A stretch of DNA of 64,000 nt from Sphingobium sp. CR2-8 (GCF_035818615.1 NZ_JAYKZY010000002.1:3102501-3166500), one strand, 5' to 3'. Shown: positions 45,708 through 55,225, numbered from the stretch's first letter. A program made the numbers and translations. The notes: generated by a model not told the origin, from the sequence alone.

Positions 45708-48173
45708 TCAGTAGCGATAGCCGATCGTGAATCCGTAGGTCCGCGGCGGCAGCCAGGTCGCGCCGATGACGCGGCCCGTGGAAATCGCGAAGGTCGAGCT
45801 GGCCCGGAGCGTATCGGCGATATTCTTGATCCAGAATGAGGCGGTCAGATCCTCCTTGCTGGAGGTCCAGCGCAGCGCCGCGTCGAACAGCGTGAAGGAT
45901 TTGGCCCCCTCGCTCAGGCGATTGAACTCCGTGAAGTAGATGGTGCTCTTGCCGGACATGTCGCCCGACAGGGTGACGGTGCCGATAGCGCTGCGATCCA
46001 CCAGATCCAGTTCGCCATGGACGTTGTACGACCATTTGGGCGAGTTGCGGGTGCGGAAGCCTGCCAACTGAATCTGGCAGCCGCCCACATTGGGACGACC
46101 ATCGACGCAGGGCGCGCCGAAGGCGGTGGGATCGGGATTGGTGACGGGATTGTACGCCGGTTGCCCCGGCTGTGCGACGTTGCGCGGGTCGAGCGGATCG
46201 AGCGTCAGGAAATCCTTATATTTACTGTCGGTATAGGAGACGCCGCCCGACAGGCGAACCCGCTGCATCGGCCGGAGCATCCATTCCAGTTCGATGCCCT
46301 TCGCCTCCGTCCGGGCGGCGTTTTCGAAGATCGTGGTATAGCCGGTGGGACCGCCGCCGATCGTCTTGTTGATCTGAAGATCCTTGAGCTTGTACCAATA
46401 GCCCGCGAGGTTGAGGGTCAGCGCACGATCGAACAGGTCGAGTTTCGCGCCGATTTCATGGTTCTTCATCTTTTCGGGCTTCACGATCGTCGAACTGCCC
46501 GCCGCATTCTCACCCGACCCGGCCTTGAAGCCCTCCGAATAGGTGTAATAGAGCAAGGTGTTGCCATTCGGCTGCCAGTTCAGGCCGATTTCCGGAGTGA
46601 AGTCCTTGAACGTCTTCTGCCGGTAGGTGCCGCCCTGCGCAAAGGGCGCATCGTTGAAGGCCAGCACCGACCCGGCGGCCGGATTGGCATTGGCTGTCAG
46701 GACGACCGACATATTGGCGGTCGATACTTTTTCATGGCTGAAACGCCCGCCCAGCTTGAGCGTGAAATTATTCAGTCCCATCGCCTTTTCGAGATCGAAA
46801 TTGAGCTGGCCGAACGCCGCCCAGGCTTCGGTGTTGAGCCGCGAGCGCAGGCAGACGCGGTTGGGCGAGACGCCGGTCGGAAAATCGCACAGATAGTCGG
46901 CATAGGCCAGGCTGATCGAGCCGGGCGCCACTGCCCTGCCATTGATGATGGTAGGCCGGGTCGCGAGGAAGCCGATGTTGCTGGCCATGCCCCTGGACGA
47001 TGTCAGGCCGACCTGGTCGCGCGGGCGTTGATGCTCGCCGAAATAATAGAGGCCGACGACGCCGTTCAGGATGTCGCTGTCATATTTGACCTGAAATTCG
47101 TTGCTCCACTGCTTGGAATTGATGGTGCGCGTCTGCACCGTGGTCGCGGTCGGCAGTTGGTTCACCACCGCCGAAATATCGAGATCCTGGATCAACTGGG
47201 TCTTGAAATCGCGGTAATTGGCGACGTTGGTGATGGAGAAGGCGTCGCTCAATTCCCAGTTGAAGGTCGCCGTGTAGGACTGGCTCTTGCTATTGACCGA
47301 AGGCGGCTCATCGCTGCCCAGGTCGCGGGGCTTCCGGGCGATGCCGGCCGGGCCGAGGGGCGCGAGGCGTCTAACGCCGGGAAAGGCGTCCCCATAATAA
47401 TGGACTGCGCCGCTATTGTCGTCCTGACGGAAATATTCCGCCGAAAGGAGCAGATCGGCCTTTTCGGAGAAGAGTATCTGCGCCTGGCCGCGCACCATCT
47501 TGCGATTGAGGTCGTCGACGTCCCAGCCGTTGAACGGGTCTTTGCCATAGCCGTTGCGCAGTTCGCTCTTCGCCGCGATGCGCAGACGCAGCCAGTCGGC
47601 GATCGGGCCGGCCACGGCGGCTTCGGCGTTGAGCGCCTGATAATTGCCATAGCCCAAGCGGACATAGCCGCTCAGCCTTTCGGTGGGTTTGGCCGTGATG
47701 ATGTTGATCGAGCCGCCCACGGCGTTACGACCGTACAGGCTGCCCTGCGGCCCGCGCAGCACTTCGACCCGCTCGACATCGAACAGCGACGTCAATTGCG
47801 CTTCGGCCCGTGCGACATAGGCGCCGTCGACATGCAGGGCGACGCCGGTGCTGCTGCCGGTCGTGGAGGTGTTGGCGCCGACGCCGCGGATGAAGATCTT
47901 CGCCTGGTTGAAGTCGTTGCCGAACGTGACGGCGGGCACCAGTTGCTGCATGTCCTGCAGGTTGCTGATCCCGGCATTGACCAGCGCATCGGCGCTGACC
48001 GCCGACACCGCGACGCTGACATCCTGCAACGACTGGGCGCGCTTTTGTGCCGTTACAATGATTTCGTCATAGCCCTTGTCGGTGCTGCCATTGTCCTGGG
48101 CCAGCGCCGGATGCGCCATGGCGAGCGCCATGACAGACGCAGACAGGCGCATATGCTTCCGCAATTTCGGCAT
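45708..48173 (-). CDS. TonB-dependent outer-membrane receptor
   Basis: The protein has 821 residues from the ATG at 48173, which is preceded by GGGAG and opens a signal peptide (MPKLRKHMRLSASVMALAMA...ALAQ). A frame upstream is open but not signal-like. The TonB box is DEIIVTAQKR. The plug has VEVLRGPQGSLYGRNAVGGS and the barrel ends in aromatic TYGFTIGYRY. It is of the FecA/pesticin-like class abundant in sphingomonads. Ligand unknown; the adjacent GH130 and GT genes hint at, but do not show, a glycan. The 281-base gap upstream shows no clear Fur site. Confidence 0.93.
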   Translation of the reverse strand: MPKLRKHMRLSASVMALAMAHPALAQDNGSTDKGYDEIIVTAQKRAQSLQDVSVAVSAVSADALVNAGISNLQDMQQLVPAVTFGNDFNQAKIFIRGVGANTSTTGSSTGVALHVDGAYVARAEAQLTSLFDVERVEVLRGPQGSLYGRNAVGGSINIITAKPTERLSGYVRLGYGNYQALNAEAAVAGPIADWLRLRIAAKSELRNGYGKDPFNGWDVDDLNRKMVRGQAQILFSEKADLLLSAEYFRQDDNSGAVHYYGDAFPGVRRLAPLGPAGIARKPRDLGSDEPPSVNSKSQSYTATFNWELSDAFSITNVANYRDFKTQLIQDLDISAVVNQLPTATTVQTRTINSKQWSNEFQVKYDSDILNGVVGLYYFGEHQRPRDQVGLTSSRGMASNIGFLATRPTIINGRAVAPGSISLAYADYLCDFPTGVSPNRVCLRSRLNTEAWAAFGQLNFDLEKAMGLNNFTLKLGGRFSHEKVSTANMSVVLTANANPAAGSVLAFNDAPFAQGGTYRQKTFKDFTPEIGLNWQPNGNTLLYYTYSEGFKAGSGENAAGSSTIVKPEKMKNHEIGAKLDLFDRALTLNLAGYWYKLKDLQINKTIGGGPTGYTTIFENAARTEAKGIELEWMLRPMQRVRLSGGVSYTDSKYKDFLTLDPLDPRNVAQPGQPAYNPVTNPDPTAFGAPCVDGRPNVGGCQIQLAGFRTRNSPKWSYNVHGELDLVDRSAIGTVTLSGDMSGKSTIYFTEFNRLSEGAKSFTLFDAALRWTSSKEDLTASFWIKNIADTLRASSTFAISTGRVIGATWLPPRTYGFTIGYRY

Positions 48174-48454
48174 CCTCTTTCTCCCTGTTTTTACGACCGA
48201 ATTGAACCGGCTCTGTCGCCTTTTACATTTGGCGAAGCCGCGCATCCAGCGAAATGTTTACTAAGGATACAAATCGCCGTTCGGGTAGGTTTCGCGCGCC
48301 CGTCGCGCCATGCGGTTTCCCGATGAACGCGATACGCATCGGGCCGGAATCCTGATCCTGACGTGAAGGCCACGGTCCGATGGGTCGGCACCGTCTGACA
48401 TCCCTCGAGCGATAGGCGTGCGAAGGGCCTGGCGGTTCAGCTGTTTGTCGAATG

Positions 48455-49567
48455 CTAAAATATGCGCTTGTTTATAAGCGTTATTCTGCAGGCCAGATCA
48501 GCCTCTCCAGACGCCACTATATAATGATCGCCCGCAGCGACAATGCCCGTGGTAAATACGATGTCGCGCAAGTAAAGTTGATGCTCCAGCGGCTCCGTCA
48601 GCTTAGCATTCGCTTCCAGCAGCGGTTTGTAATGGGTCCGCAGCACGATTGCGGGATCGTCACGGTCGAGCAATGACCAATAGGTCCGGTATATCCCGGC
48701 GATTCCGCCCGGTTCCACGCCGTGCCACAAGGTCAGCCAGCCTTCGTCGGTCAGGATCGGTGGTGCCCCACCCCCTATTCTAACCGTTGCGGTGGTTGCG
48801 GCCTGGGGGCGGATGCCCGGCTTGCGATAGGGCTTCCAGAAGCGCCCGTCGGGCGAGGTGGCCAGATTGATCGACGGTCCCGCCCGCCATGCATTGCCGG
48901 GGGGATAGGCAAAGTAGAGATCGCCCAGGGGCCGCGTCTGCGCCCAGTAGCGCCCGTCGATGGTCCCTTCGAAGATGAGCATATCCTTATTCTGGTGATC
49001 CAGGACGATATCCTCGAACCGCCAGTCCAGTCCGTTGTCCGACACATAAAGCGTCGTGCAATGTCGCTCCGGACTGACCGAGCAGGTCGTCATGAGCCAT
49101 TCGTCCCCCACCCGGCTGATACGCGGGTCTTCGATGCCGTAGCATTGGAAATCATGCTCCGGTGCGATCGCGCGATCATAATGGACCGCAACGACGGACA
49201 GGCCGTCGGGCGTTAGTTCCACCGGCAACAGCCAGGACAGAGAGGTCAGCGCCAGGACATCCCATCCCTGCCCCTTGACCGAGAAGGTGCGAGGATCGGA
49301 AGTTTCAACCTGGTGCAACGGCCAGGCATCGAGATGATAGCGTCCATCTTCCCACCGTATCGCGTGGATATGGCCATCCCAGACCGGCGTGCGCAGCGCT
49401 TCCGCCACGCGAACCATCAACAGGAGGTTGCCGCTGGCGAGCCGCGTCAGTCCAGGATTGAACGCGCCCAGAACATAGGTTTTCGCGTCGACCTTGCCCG
49501 CCATCGGCGACCGCGCCAGATCGACGTCGTCGGGCACGAAGACCAGTTTATCGATTGCGTGGCTCAT
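48455..49567 (-). CDS. Glycoside hydrolase family 130 protein
   Basis: The protein has 370 residues with a five-bladed propeller pattern. The GH130 proton-donor region is FQCYGIEDPRISRVGDEW. Further motifs are GHIHAIRWEDGRYHL, DMLIFEGTIDGRYWA and IGGGAPPILTDEGWLTLWHG. GH130 enzymes are beta-mannoside phosphorylases or hydrolases. No signal peptide, so cytosolic. Its start overlaps the SDR stop by 4 bases. Confidence 0.87.
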   Translation of the reverse strand: MSHAIDKLVFVPDDVDLARSPMAGKVDAKTYVLGAFNPGLTRLASGNLLLMVRVAEALRTPVWDGHIHAIRWEDGRYHLDAWPLHQVETSDPRTFSVKGQGWDVLALTSLSWLLPVELTPDGLSVVAVHYDRAIAPEHDFQCYGIEDPRISRVGDEWLMTTCSVSPERHCTTLYVSDNGLDWRFEDIVLDHQNKDMLIFEGTIDGRYWAQTRPLGDLYFAYPPGNAWRAGPSINLATSPDGRFWKPYRKPGIRPQAATTATVRIGGGAPPILTDEGWLTLWHGVEPGGIAGIYRTYWSLLDRDDPAIVLRTHYKPLLEANAKLTEPLEHQLYLRDIVFTTGIVAAGDHYIVASGEADLACRITLINKRIF

Positions 49568-50322
49568 TCCTGATCCAGCATGCGCGGCACGATGGTCAGT
49601 TGCTGGACGACGACGCGGCGCGGCTGGCTCAACAGATAATGGACGCCGACCGCGATATCCTCGGCGCGCAGCATCGTTTCCTCGGCGATCATTGCGCGCT
49701 GCTTGTCAGCAGGGATGTCGGGATATTGGAAATCGGCGCCGGTCTTCCCCGGTTCGACCAGCGATACCCTGATGCCCTTGGGACCAAGCTCGCGTCGCAA
49801 GGCTTCGGAAAAACCGGCGATGCCTGCCTTGATCCCGGCATAGACCGTCGACCCCGGCCCCAACACATGGGCGCTCATCGATCCGATCAGTACGATGTCG
49901 CCTTCGTCGCCTAAAGCCTCCATGGTCGCATGCGCGCTCATGACATAGGCAGTAAAATCGACCGCCAGCGCGTAACGCAGGTCCGCCTCGCTCATATCGC
50001 TCAAGCCTTGCGCCGGGACGGCGGCGTTGATGACGACAATGTCCGCCCCGCCCAGATAGTCCCGCGCTGCCGCCATGAACTTGCGCACCGCGCCTTCGTC
50101 GGCAAGGTCGATCGCGATGCCATCGCCTTTTCCCACTTCCCGGATGCGCGCGAGCGCATCGTCCAGATGCTCAGGCGTGCGGCCGCAGATGAATATATCC
50201 ACACCCTCGCTCGCCAATAGAACCGCGATGGCGCGGCCGATGCCTGTGGTGCCGCCGGTGATGATCGCGCGTTTGCCGGAAAGTTTCGGCTGATCGGTAT
50301 GGGCGTCGGCTATATCTGTCAT
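49564..50322 (-). CDS. Short-chain dehydrogenase/reductase
   Basis: The protein has 252 residues. The NAD(P) motif is AIITGGTTGIGRAIAVLL, then VVINAAVPAQG in place of NNAG. The catalytic serine and YxxxK are in IGSMSAHVLGPGSTVYAGIK. The C-terminal RMLDQE is of classical SDR type. Substrate unknown; coupling to a GH130 gene suggests a sugar-derived alcohol or ketone. Confidence 0.88.
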   Translation of the reverse strand: MTDIADAHTDQPKLSGKRAIITGGTTGIGRAIAVLLASEGVDIFICGRTPEHLDDALARIREVGKGDGIAIDLADEGAVRKFMAAARDYLGGADIVVINAAVPAQGLSDMSEADLRYALAVDFTAYVMSAHATMEALGDEGDIVLIGSMSAHVLGPGSTVYAGIKAGIAGFSEALRRELGPKGIRVSLVEPGKTGADFQYPDIPADKQRAMIAEETMLRAEDIAVGVHYLLSQPRRVVVQQLTIVPRMLDQE

Positions 50323-50384
50323 GCGGCGTCCTCATCGTTGCAGGCGTGTCGCTGTAATCCTCCGCTGCTCGCGAAGTTGCGCGG

Positions 50385-50420
50385 TATTACACAGATCGCG
50401 AAATTTCATTACGTGTAATA
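50385..50420. promoter_or_regulatory. Inverted repeat in the divergent SDR/GT4 promoter region
   Basis: TATTACAC (50385-50392) and its inverse GTGTAATA (50413-50420) are separated by 20 bases. Inside the right half is a second small dyad, ATTAC-GT-GTAAT (50408-50419). The position between divergent transcription units and the AT-rich surroundings suggest an operator. The regulator is unknown. Confidence 0.45.
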
Positions 50421-50532
50421 GAGCAGCAACTTTTTACCTGTTCGCACGTTGAGTTTTTACATTCAGCGGTACCGCGCCTTTCTGGCTGTTACAGGCATCA
50501 GGAAGATCGTTACCTCCTCAGAAAGATCGCCC

Positions 50533-52824
50533 ATGTTGCATAAGCCTTTCAACAAGGAAATTGTGCCTGCGCCCCTTCGCCATATTGCGCTGATCGGCAA
50601 TTCGATGCCCAGGCGCTGCGGCATAGCGACTTTCACGACTCATTGCCGCGACGCCATGGCAGAGGCTTTCCCTGATCTCATCGTCGATCATTATGCCATG
50701 GATGACGGACAAGGCGCGATCGACTATCCTGCCGATGTCATCCGTGTGCCCCAGTTCGATCCGATCGCCTATTCCGAAGCGGCGCGACGCATCGAAGAGA
50801 GCGGCGCGGAGACCATCTGGCTCCAGCATGAATTCGGGATTTTCGGCGGCCCTGCCGGCGATATGATCCTGAGCCTGATCGAGCGCACCGGCTTGCCGCT
50901 CGTCAGCACGTTCCACACCATTTTGGAAAACCCCAACCCTCAGGAACGCCGCGTCGCCGAGGCGCTTATCGCCCGTTCCAGCCAGATCATGGTCATGGCA
51001 CAGCGCGGTCGCGATATCCTGTTGTCCCACTATGATGTGCCAGACAGCAAGATCGCCGTGATCCCCCATGGCGTGCCGGACCGACCGCATGTCGACCCGG
51101 CCACGATGAAGGCCCCCCTTGGCTGGCAGGACCGCCCCGTCATCTTGACCTTCGGCCTGCTCGCCCCGGACAAGGGCATCGACGTCATGATCCGCGCCAT
51201 GCCGGACGTGGTCGATCGCCATCCCGATGCGCTTTATGTCGTGTTGGGCGCGACCCATCCCAATATCGTGCGTGAACAGGGCGGTGAGGTGCTGCGTAAC
51301 GAACTGAAGGCGCTTGCCAGTGCGCTCGGCGTCGAACGCAACGTCGCCTTCGTCGATCGCTATGTCGAGCAGGAGGAGTTGCTCGATCAGCTTCAGGCCG
51401 CCGACATTTACGTCACCCCTTACATCAATCCAGCGCAGGTGACATCGGGAACGCTTAGCTACGCGGTGGGCATGGGCAAGCCGATCGTTTCCACGCCTTA
51501 TGTCCAGGCACGCGAAGTGCTGGGCGGCGACGTCGGCTGCCTGGTCCCCTTTCGCGACCCGCAGGCGATGGCGCATGCCCTCAATGCACTGCTTGACGAC
51601 AAGGTGCTGAGCGAGACGCACGCCAGTCGCGCCTATGCCTATGGCCGCACCATGATCTGGAGCGAACTGGCCCGCAATGTCGAACGGCTGCTGAGCGAAG
51701 CACGCGCCATGCAGCCCGCGCGCCTGGTGCCGCGCCGAAGCTACGACATACTCGCGCCCGACATGACCGCCGTCCTGCGCATGAGCGATTCGACAGGCAT
51801 GTTCCAGCACAGTATCCTGTCCGTGCCGGACCGTCGCCATGGTTATTGCATCGATGACAATGCCCGCGCCCTCATCCTCCTGAGTCAAATGCCGACCCTG
51901 GAAGATGCGGAACGCGACCGATGGATGACGACCTACGCCGCGTTCGTCCAATATGCCTGGAACCCGGACCGGAGCCGCTTCCGTAACTTCATGGCTTTCG
52001 ACCGCAGCTGGTGCGAAGATAAGGGATCGGAAGACAGCGGCGGGCGCGCCATCTGGTCGCTGGGCGTCACCGCGCGCGATGCGCAATTCGAAAAGCACCG
52101 GCGTTGGGCGATCTCCCTGTTCGAACAGACCGCAGGCGCGCACGCCGCGATCGAGTCGCCGCGCGCGAAGGCTTTCCTGATCCTGGGTGCGAGCGCTTTG
52201 CTGGATGCGCTGCCTGGCCATGATCTGGCGCGCGGCATGATCGAAACCCTGTCGGCTGACTTGATGGCGCTGCACGCCACCCGTTCGGAATGGACATGGT
52301 TTGAGGATGTGCTTGCCTATGACAATGCCCGCCTGCCACAAGCCCTGCTGCTGGCGGGGCAGCATCTGGGCGACCGGCGCCTGATCGATCGCGGCCTGGC
52401 GACGCTCGAATGGTTGACGGCCAAGCAAACCGCGCCGGAGGGGCATTTTCGCGCGGTTGGCACCGAAAGCTTCGGCCGCCCCTTCGGCCATCCGCTCCCT
52501 TTCGATCAGCAACCGCTCGAAGCGCAGGCCAGCGTCGATGCTGCCACGGCGGCTTATACAGTCACCGGTGATTCGCATTGGCGTGGCGTTGCGGAAAATG
52601 CCTATCGTTGGTTCCTGGGGCAGAATGACAATCATGTGCCGTTGGCTACGGTGAGCGATGGCGGCTGTTATGATGGCCTGACACCCCATGGTGTGAACGA
52701 AAATCAGGGCGCTGAATCGATATTGGCGCTGCAACTGGCATCCTGCGCGATGAATGCCCTGTCCAAGCGAGAGTCTATCGTTCCAAAAGGGACGAATGCC
52801 GATATAGAGATGCTCTCGGCCTGA
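50533..52824 (+). CDS. GT4-type glycosyltransferase fused to a C-terminal (alpha/alpha)-barrel-like domain
   Basis: The protein has 763 residues from the ATG at 50533 (MLHKPFNKEIVPAPLRHIAL); the frame is open 28 codons upstream. The N-terminal ~390 residues are GT-B fold, GT4-like: IGNSMPRRCGIATFTTHCRD, LQHEFGIFGGPAGDMIL, STFHTILENPNP, TFGLLAPDKGIDVMIRAMPD, and the donor-site VQAREVLGGDVGCLVPFRDP. The C-terminal ~350 residues resemble glycosidase-type helical barrels (RRHGYCIDDNARALILLS, TPHGVNENQGAESILALQLA). It is followed 26 bases later by a GH130 gene. The fusion suggests a bifunctional enzyme of cell-envelope or storage glycan metabolism. Confidence 0.87.
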   Translation: MLHKPFNKEIVPAPLRHIALIGNSMPRRCGIATFTTHCRDAMAEAFPDLIVDHYAMDDGQGAIDYPADVIRVPQFDPIAYSEAARRIEESGAETIWLQHEFGIFGGPAGDMILSLIERTGLPLVSTFHTILENPNPQERRVAEALIARSSQIMVMAQRGRDILLSHYDVPDSKIAVIPHGVPDRPHVDPATMKAPLGWQDRPVILTFGLLAPDKGIDVMIRAMPDVVDRHPDALYVVLGATHPNIVREQGGEVLRNELKALASALGVERNVAFVDRYVEQEELLDQLQAADIYVTPYINPAQVTSGTLSYAVGMGKPIVSTPYVQAREVLGGDVGCLVPFRDPQAMAHALNALLDDKVLSETHASRAYAYGRTMIWSELARNVERLLSEARAMQPARLVPRRSYDILAPDMTAVLRMSDSTGMFQHSILSVPDRRHGYCIDDNARALILLSQMPTLEDAERDRWMTTYAAFVQYAWNPDRSRFRNFMAFDRSWCEDKGSEDSGGRAIWSLGVTARDAQFEKHRRWAISLFEQTAGAHAAIESPRAKAFLILGASALLDALPGHDLARGMIETLSADLMALHATRSEWTWFEDVLAYDNARLPQALLLAGQHLGDRRLIDRGLATLEWLTAKQTAPEGHFRAVGTESFGRPFGHPLPFDQQPLEAQASVDAATAAYTVTGDSHWRGVAENAYRWFLGQNDNHVPLATVSDGGCYDGLTPHGVNENQGAESILALQLASCAMNALSKRESIVPKGTNADIEMLSA

Positions 52825-52850
52825 TTATCGCAACATGGGATAGAGCGTTC

Positions 52851-54134
52851 TTGTCTGAAATCGACGTATTGCCGCTCCACCTGACGGCCAACCCAGCTCG
52901 GGTGGTCGTCCGGCCATTCCATCTTGCCTGGCAATCGCAAGGCGGCGCACCCAGTCGAACCCGACGTATCGTCGACGCCGTGCTGGCGATGGATGAGATT
53001 TCCGTCGAGCGACAGCTGAGGTCGGTGTTGCGCGATTTCGAGATGCGGCATTGGCACACCCGCCGCGTGTTCATGACCCGTTATGACGAAATTGTGGGCC
53101 TGCTGGACCTGGATTGCACAGGCCTGAGCGAAGCGCGGCGGCAGTTGCTTGGCGCCTATTTTTGCCACGAATATAGCTATTGCGCCGCCGCGCTGATGAA
53201 CCCCAGCGTCGTGCCGCATCCCGACCAGTCGGGCATGAGTCCCGATAATTGTCGTATCCTCATTTCGCTGCGCGCCGTCGGCGAAGGTCATATCAGCTCC
53301 ATCGCCTTTCGCGAGGGCATCATAACCCATAGCGGCGAATTATATCTGGCGCCCGAACCGCCCTTCGCGACCGCAGCCGACGCGCATCGCGATGAGGATC
53401 ATCCGGTCGACGGCGCGGTCACCATCTTTCGGCACCCCGACAGCACATTGTCGGGCACGGTCATCTTTCCGATCACGGAAGCGCAGGCCAATGGACTGGA
53501 GGATCTAAGGCTCGTCAAATTTCATCATGACGATGCGGCGCCGGAGTGGCTCGGCACCTACACCGCCTATAATGGCCGAGCAATTCAGTCCGAACTGATG
53601 CGCACGCGCGACTTCCGCACGTTCGACCTCGTGCCGATGGGGGGCAGCGCCGCTCGCAACAAGGGCATGGCGCTGTTTCCGCGCAAGGTCGGCGGCCAAT
53701 ATATGATGATCGGTCGGCAGGATGGCGAAAACCTGTTCCTGATCAGCTCAGACAGCCTGACCCACTGGGATGAAGGCGAATTGCTCCTGACCCCGCGCTA
53801 TCCGTGGGAATTGGTGCAGATCGGCAATTGCGGCGCGCCCATCGAAATCGATGAAGGTTGGCTGCTCCTCACTCATGGCGTCGGCGCCATGCGGCAATAT
53901 TCCATCGGCGCGGTCCTGCTCGATAAGGACGACCCCCGCAAGGTCATCGCGCGTTCGCGCGAGCCTGTTCTGACCGCCTCCGGCGACGAGCGCGAGGGCT
54001 ATGTTCCCAACGTCGTCTATACCTGCGGCGCGATGCGGCACGGCGCCAATATCTTCCTGCCTTACGGTATTGCCGACAGTTCGGTGGCCTTTTCCTTCGT
54101 GCCGATTAGCGACATGCTCGATCTTATGGATTAG
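52851..54134 (+). CDS. Glycoside hydrolase family 130 protein (second copy)
   Basis: The protein has 427 residues from a TTG at 52851; no ATG occurs before the conserved part. The GH130 core begins near residue 95. The catalytic-region motif is NGLEDLRLVKFHHDD, followed by GTYTAYNGRAIQSEL, NKGMALFPRKVGGQYMMIGR, GNCGAPIEIDEGWLLLTHGV and REGYVPNVVYTCGAM. This longer type is usually found beside a GT4/glycosidase fusion, as here. No signal peptide. Confidence 0.87.
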   Translation: MSEIDVLPLHLTANPARVVVRPFHLAWQSQGGAPSRTRRIVDAVLAMDEISVERQLRSVLRDFEMRHWHTRRVFMTRYDEIVGLLDLDCTGLSEARRQLLGAYFCHEYSYCAAALMNPSVVPHPDQSGMSPDNCRILISLRAVGEGHISSIAFREGIITHSGELYLAPEPPFATAADAHRDEDHPVDGAVTIFRHPDSTLSGTVIFPITEAQANGLEDLRLVKFHHDDAAPEWLGTYTAYNGRAIQSELMRTRDFRTFDLVPMGGSAARNKGMALFPRKVGGQYMMIGRQDGENLFLISSDSLTHWDEGELLLTPRYPWELVQIGNCGAPIEIDEGWLLLTHGVGAMRQYSIGAVLLDKDDPRKVIARSREPVLTASGDEREGYVPNVVYTCGAMRHGANIFLPYGIADSSVAFSFVPISDMLDLMD

Positions 54135-54162
54135 CTGCTGAATAAAGCGCGTCAACGAAACC

Positions 54163-54351
54163 CTATAGCCCAGCGACTATGGTGGCGAAAGCTTCTCCAT
54201 GATAATCATCGTCGCCGAACCGCTTGCTTTCCTGAACGCTGCTCGACACCATCAGCCGAAAGCGCCATCGCGCGTAGGCTAGCCTGCGCTCGGCCAAGAC
54301 CAGGAATTCGGCGACGCGGCCCGTGCACGCCGACATTTCCTCGCTACGCAA
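54163..54351 (-). CDS. Doubtful small open frame
   Basis: The frame has 62 codons from a TTG at 54351. It is open upstream a further ~20 codons, reading AELLEQERAATLDRLRRLVA with no start codon, to a stop. The sequence is amphipathic and protein-like (RVAEFLVLAERRLAYARWRF). It may be the tail of a decayed or frameshifted gene. No family recognised. The rest of 54135-54458 shows nothing else. Confidence 0.2.
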   Translation of the reverse strand: MRSEEMSACTGRVAEFLVLAERRLAYARWRFRLMVSSSVQESKRFGDDDYHGEAFATIVAGL

Positions 54352-54445
54352 ATTCGCTACCAGCCGCCTGAGCCGATCGAGCGTGGCCGCTCTTTCCTGT
54401 TCAAGCAGTTCGGCTCAATGTAAGCATTATCATCGTACTTACAGA

Positions 54446-55009
54446 TTATAGGCGCATTCTAGAGATGTCGCCTCCCGCATGGGCTGTTCGATAACGAGCC
54501 CTCATTCGCCAAGCGCTTGGCGAGCGCGCAATAGGTCGGGCTGGTGCAGAATGGAGAAGGGTCAACTGATGCCCCATTAGCGCGCAGGTGGCCCGCCCCA
54601 GCACCTGTACATGGATATAGTGGCGAACCGCGTTCGCCGCGCGCACGCGCTCCATCAGATGACTGCGGGCGGGATCCTCCTGCGTGCCACTGGCCGGGAA
54701 GCTGTCGCTGAGCGCAGCGAGGCTCTGACCGTCCAGCTTGCCTGCCATGTCGGCGAAGAAGGCACGGCGCTCATCGCCCGACAGGCCGCCATTGCAGAAC
54801 CAGTCGCCGTCCATCACCTCATGCGCGACCTGGTCCAGTTCGCCCGACTGCTGGAGACGATCGACCACCTGATCGGCCTGATCGGCGGGCAGCGCCGTCA
54901 GCGCGCCGACAATGTCCTTGGTCTCGCCATTGGTGACGGTATCGAACCAGCCCGACGTATCGAGCTTTTCATGAACGGTGTTGACGGCATCGCCGACGGG
55001 ATCGGTCAT
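54446..55009 (-). CDS. Hypothetical protein at the edge of the T3SS/effector region (possibly frameshifted tail)
   Basis: From the ATG at 55009 (MTDPVGDAVNTVHEKLDTSG) the frame has 187 codons. Residues 1-115 look genuine: helical segments ALTALPADQADQVVDRLQQS and LSGDERRAFFADMAGKLDGQ followed by LSDSFPASGT. These resemble the helical repeats of large secreted toxin/effector proteins. The tail after HYIHVQVLG is low quality. One extra base in the C runs 54592-54599 would instead give LGAGHLRANGASVDPSPFCT and a stop at 54459. Function unknown. Proximity suggests an effector or toxin fragment. Confidence 0.55.
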   Translation of the reverse strand: MTDPVGDAVNTVHEKLDTSGWFDTVTNGETKDIVGALTALPADQADQVVDRLQQSGELDQVAHEVMDGDWFCNGGLSGDERRAFFADMAGKLDGQSLAALSDSFPASGTQEDPARSHLMERVRAANAVRHYIHVQVLGRATCALMGHQLTLLHSAPARPIARSPSAWRMRARYRTAHAGGDISRMRL

Positions 55010-55081
55010 GACGGGCGCTCCATTGTTAACGGTGTTGGAGAGTTTATACCAGATGCGATGATGCTGACCCATAGGGCAGCT

Positions 55082-55142
55082 CCCCGGCGAAGGCCGGGGT
55101 CCAGTTCTGGGCGCGGGACTGGGCCCCGGCCTTCGCCGGGGA
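55082..55142. repeat. Inverted pair of dispersed palindromic repeats
   Basis: CCCCGGCGAAGGCCGGGGTC (starting 55082) faces GGCCCCGGCCTTCGCCGGGG (ending about 55141). It can form a long hairpin. Same family as at 4984, 26366 and 29130. Confidence 0.85.
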
Positions 55143-55202
55143 ACAACTGGCTATAAGTTCCTATAAATGCATCTTGGTATTATGCGATCGGTGGCTCCAC
55201 GG

Positions 55203-55225
55203 ATCGATTAACAAGGATAGTCGAT
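55203..55225. promoter_or_regulatory. Degenerate dyad resembling the T3SS-locus operators
   Basis: ATCGATTA (55203-55210) and TAGTCGAT (55218-55225) form an inverted repeat, followed by TCCGACCGATTA. The arm sequences are those of the half-sites seen at 60017-60038, but the spacer is one base longer. It lies about 195 bases upstream of the gene at 54446-55009. Confidence 0.35.

Noticed and set aside
54163..54412. Frameshift repair of the small minus-strand frame into a full gene
   Set aside because: Adding one G or C, the pattern seen elsewhere, does not join it to the ATG upstream, so I kept only a low-confidence small frame.
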